From Magnetococcales bacterium (GTDB lineage: Bacteria > Pseudomonadota > Magnetococcia > Magnetococcales > UBA8363), in assembly GCA_015228975.1 (NCBI GenBank), contig JADGCN010000001.1, positions 1 to 64,000 of the forward strand: a stretch of 64,000 nucleotides of DNA, written 5' to 3'. A program made the translations under genes and the position numbers. This document shows positions 61,988 through 64,000 of the stretch, in pieces. The notes under the pieces were generated by a model. That model was not told the origin of the DNA, did no database searches, and saw only the letters and a list, made by a program, of their open reading frames with translations. Numbering within the stretch: position 1 is the stretch's first letter; each line of letters starts with the position of its first letter.

Positions 61988-62308
61988 ATGAACCGTCGCA
62001 CCACGAGGCACACCAGCTTGACCGAAAAGGCGGCTCTTTTATGTAAAGCCTTGCGCAAGGTGGGCTATCATCCCCACCCCGGGCCGATCAATGCGAAAGG
62101 TCGCAGTAGTGGCGATTGTCGCGTTAAAATATCCTCGGAAGCGGGACGTACCCGTTTGCGGGTGACCGGCCATGGGGTGCAGGAGGTGTTTCTTTACGGC
62201 CCGGTGGATATTGCGAAAATCGTTTCTGTCATCGAAGCCACGGGCGTGCGTATCGAAGCGGTGGTGCAACAATCACCGAAGCGTGCATCTGGCTCCGTGG
62301 ACTTATAA
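61988..62308 (+). CDS. Hypothetical protein
   Basis: MNRRTTRHTSLTEKAALLCKALRKVGYHPHPGPINAKGRSSGDCRVKISSEAGRTRLRVTGHGVQEVFLYG...; no family recognised. Confidence 0.5.
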   Translation: MNRRTTRHTSLTEKAALLCKALRKVGYHPHPGPINAKGRSSGDCRVKISSEAGRTRLRVTGHGVQEVFLYGPVDIAKIVSVIEATGVRIEAVVQQSPKRASGSVDL

Positions 62309-63505
62309 TACTAATGTGATTTCATGTTTCAAAATCTTGGTTCCCTCCGTCGGCCCAAACACCCACGGGAGGCTCCACAGAGGTTCGTTGATGCTGCTAC
62401 CCTGCTGGATCACCATTTCGCGACCCTGTTGAAGAGAGTCGTCGATAGAGTTGCCTTGAGCCAAGGCGTCAAGAAACAACTTGTGAAAAAGATTGTCTTG
62501 GATTGAATCAGGCCAAGATAGCGTCACCGGGATGCCCGCTTGGTTGATGCTGTCAGCGAGTAAAGCCGCTGCTGACCAGGGGGGGGGATGATTGGGTTCA
62601 CGACCGCTGACGATCACACAGTGAATATCCGAATCTTTAAGAACTGTTTCAAATATTTCCCCTCCCGTCTTCGGATCGGCTTCCCCTTCTTCGTCTACAA
62701 ATAAAAAGAAACCTCGTTTCATACGTATCATCATGGTGCCGTGCAGGATGAGCAGATGTGGCTTGAAAGTTTTTATCCCATGGATGAGATCCGACAAGCG
62801 GCCTGTTGGATTGATATGGAAAGAGAGCGTATGACTGTTGGCGAATGGTGGCATCGCAACGGATGCCATCGTTGCGTGGATCAATACTTTCAAAGGATGA
62901 TGAAAGAGAGGAAAACTGGCGGAATAAAGATGTTTGCTTGTGCGATGGATGGAGCGGTTGGGATTCAATACCCAAGGGAGTGCATTGGGTGTTAACAAGA
63001 CTTCCCAGGGTAGGTGGAGTATTTCCGGGATCGTGCTGTGAATGACTAGGAAAAAAGGCTCGTCGGGATTGTGTCGAGATATTTGATCATCAATTTGGCT
63101 AAAGCTCATAGAAGATGCTTTAGGTTCGTCTGGATTCCCGCTTGCGCGGGAATGACAATTGATTGCGATTACGGATGATTTTTCCGTCATTCCCGCGCAA
63201 GCGGGAATCCAGAATGGGTTGGCACGAATGAAACGCTGATTATGGCCGTGTCGCGAAAGGATGGCAGACCAGTAGGGGGCGAGGAAAACATCGAATAATT
63301 CAATGCCGGTACCGGTGATGGTCGCCTGTTTTATTTCTGGAGGGGTAACTCGTACAAAAAGAAATCGAAATTGGTCAACGATCAAAGAGAGTTCCCGCCA
63401 ACGGACGGATGGGAGGGAATGCTCGCCGAGACTTTGTCCATTCAGGCGGATGTGAATCTTGAAATCAGTCGGCACCGACGCTGTTACGTCCAGTTGAATG
63501 ATCAT
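62303..63505 (-). CDS. CHAT domain-containing protein
   Basis: EILHLPWEVLLTP, LLILHGTMM, ALLADSINQAGIPVTLSWPDSIQD...FLDALAQGNSIDDSLQQGREM. Confidence 0.75.
   Translation of the reverse strand: MIIQLDVTASVPTDFKIHIRLNGQSLGEHSLPSVRWRELSLIVDQFRFLFVRVTPPEIKQATITGTGIELFDVFLAPYWSAILSRHGHNQRFIRANPFWIPACAGMTEKSSVIAINCHSRASGNPDEPKASSMSFSQIDDQISRHNPDEPFFLVIHSTIPEILHLPWEVLLTPNALPWVLNPNRSIHRTSKHLYSASFPLFHHPLKVLIHATMASVAMPPFANSHTLSFHINPTGRLSDLIHGIKTFKPHLLILHGTMMIRMKRGFFLFVDEEGEADPKTGGEIFETVLKDSDIHCVIVSGREPNHPPPWSAAALLADSINQAGIPVTLSWPDSIQDNLFHKLFLDALAQGNSIDDSLQQGREMVIQQGSSINEPLWSLPWVFGPTEGTKILKHEITLVL
63131..63211. repeat. Palindromic REP-pair-like element: perfect 26-bp inverted repeats around a 29-nt spacer, inside the CHAT CDS
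   Basis: TGGATTCCCGCTTGCGCGGGAATGAC ... GTCATTCCCGCGCAAGCGGGAATCCA, total 81 nt. Confidence 0.92.
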
Positions 63506-64000
63506 GGGGCAGGGGAGCGGGTCAGCGCGAGGGCACGTTTGGTTACTTCATCACGGATGTGATCCTCGTCGGCAACGATACGGTTTTGCATCACAATCCG
63601 ACCATGGATGATAGTGGTGTCCACCACATGCCCTGTCGCCGCATAAACCAGATTGGAGTGCAGGTTGAGTGGTGGCGTCATTTCGGGCGTGTGGGTGTTG
63701 ATCAGAATCAGGTCCGCGGGTTCTCCCGGGGCGATGATTCCCGAATGGCCCAGGATGCGGGCATGGCACCCCATGGCAATCTGTAAGGCCACTTGGGCCG
63801 GCAGGGCAGTGGGGTCGCCCAAGGTATGTTTTTGCATCAGGGAGAACAGTTTCATTTCCTGAAACATATCCAGACTGTTGTTGGAGGCGGCACCATCGGT
63901 ACCCATGCCCATGGCTATGGAGCGTTTGGCCATGCGTTTGTAGGGAAAAACACCACCACAAGCCAGTTTTAGGTTGGACGTGGGATTGGTGACCAGGGTA
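63502..64000 (-). CDS. Amidohydrolase (TRZ/ATZ, MTA/SAH deaminase-like), partial; N-terminal part beyond window end
   Basis: LVTNPTSNLKLACGGVFPYKRM...GMGTDGAASNNSLDMFQEMKLFSLMQK...GEPADLILI...; reading frame runs off the window. Confidence 0.88.
   Translation of the reverse strand, partial: TLVTNPTSNLKLACGGVFPYKRMAKRSIAMGMGTDGAASNNSLDMFQEMKLFSLMQKHTLGDPTALPAQVALQIAMGCHARILGHSGIIAPGEPADLILINTHTPEMTPPLNLHSNLVYAATGHVVDTTIIHGRIVMQNRIVADEDHIRDEVTKRALALTRSPAP

Overview
This is a 64 kb chromosomal window with proteobacterial-type gene content. The tandem flagellins, TPR-glycosyltransferase and DUF1640 proteins are compatible with a Magnetococcales-like organism, but that is an unverified inference. 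From left to right it contains: a minus-strand flagellin array with motE-like and fliJ genes; an M48/TPR protease; tRNA-Leu(TAA); a DUF1640 gene and a FecR-like lipoprotein; rsmD-coaD-miaB-phoH-(7TM-HD)-ybeY-lnt; aceE-aceF-lpdA; glgB-glgA-GH57; an AT-richer restriction-modification cassette (C5-MTase plus a NotI-family-like nuclease); comEC; a PhoB-type regulator, cobO, an alpha/beta hydrolase and DUF721; a TPR-glycosyltransferase; cysQ-PfkB-PilZ-thiE-LemA; a cation/H+ antiporter; a heavy-metal P-type ATPase divergent from a membrane Fe-S protein; a PPi-type PFK; a His-rich exported protein; a nitroreductase; a type I secretion locus (TolC, a 1.48k-residue FecR/RTX-like protein, ABC, HlyD); a second DUF1640 gene with a 33-bp tandem repeat; a CHAT-domain protein carrying an in-frame palindromic repeat; and a partial amidohydrolase. 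The strongest candidate for something undescribed is a four-copy conserved leader in the flagellin array. Each copy has a hairpin whose two arms change together between copies, then an ANGGA motif, then a second hairpin, a Shine-Dalgarno sequence and an ATG. Three copies precede flagellins and one precedes a 44-aa ORF. No searches or folding calculations were run. Family calls rest on reading motifs in the translations.
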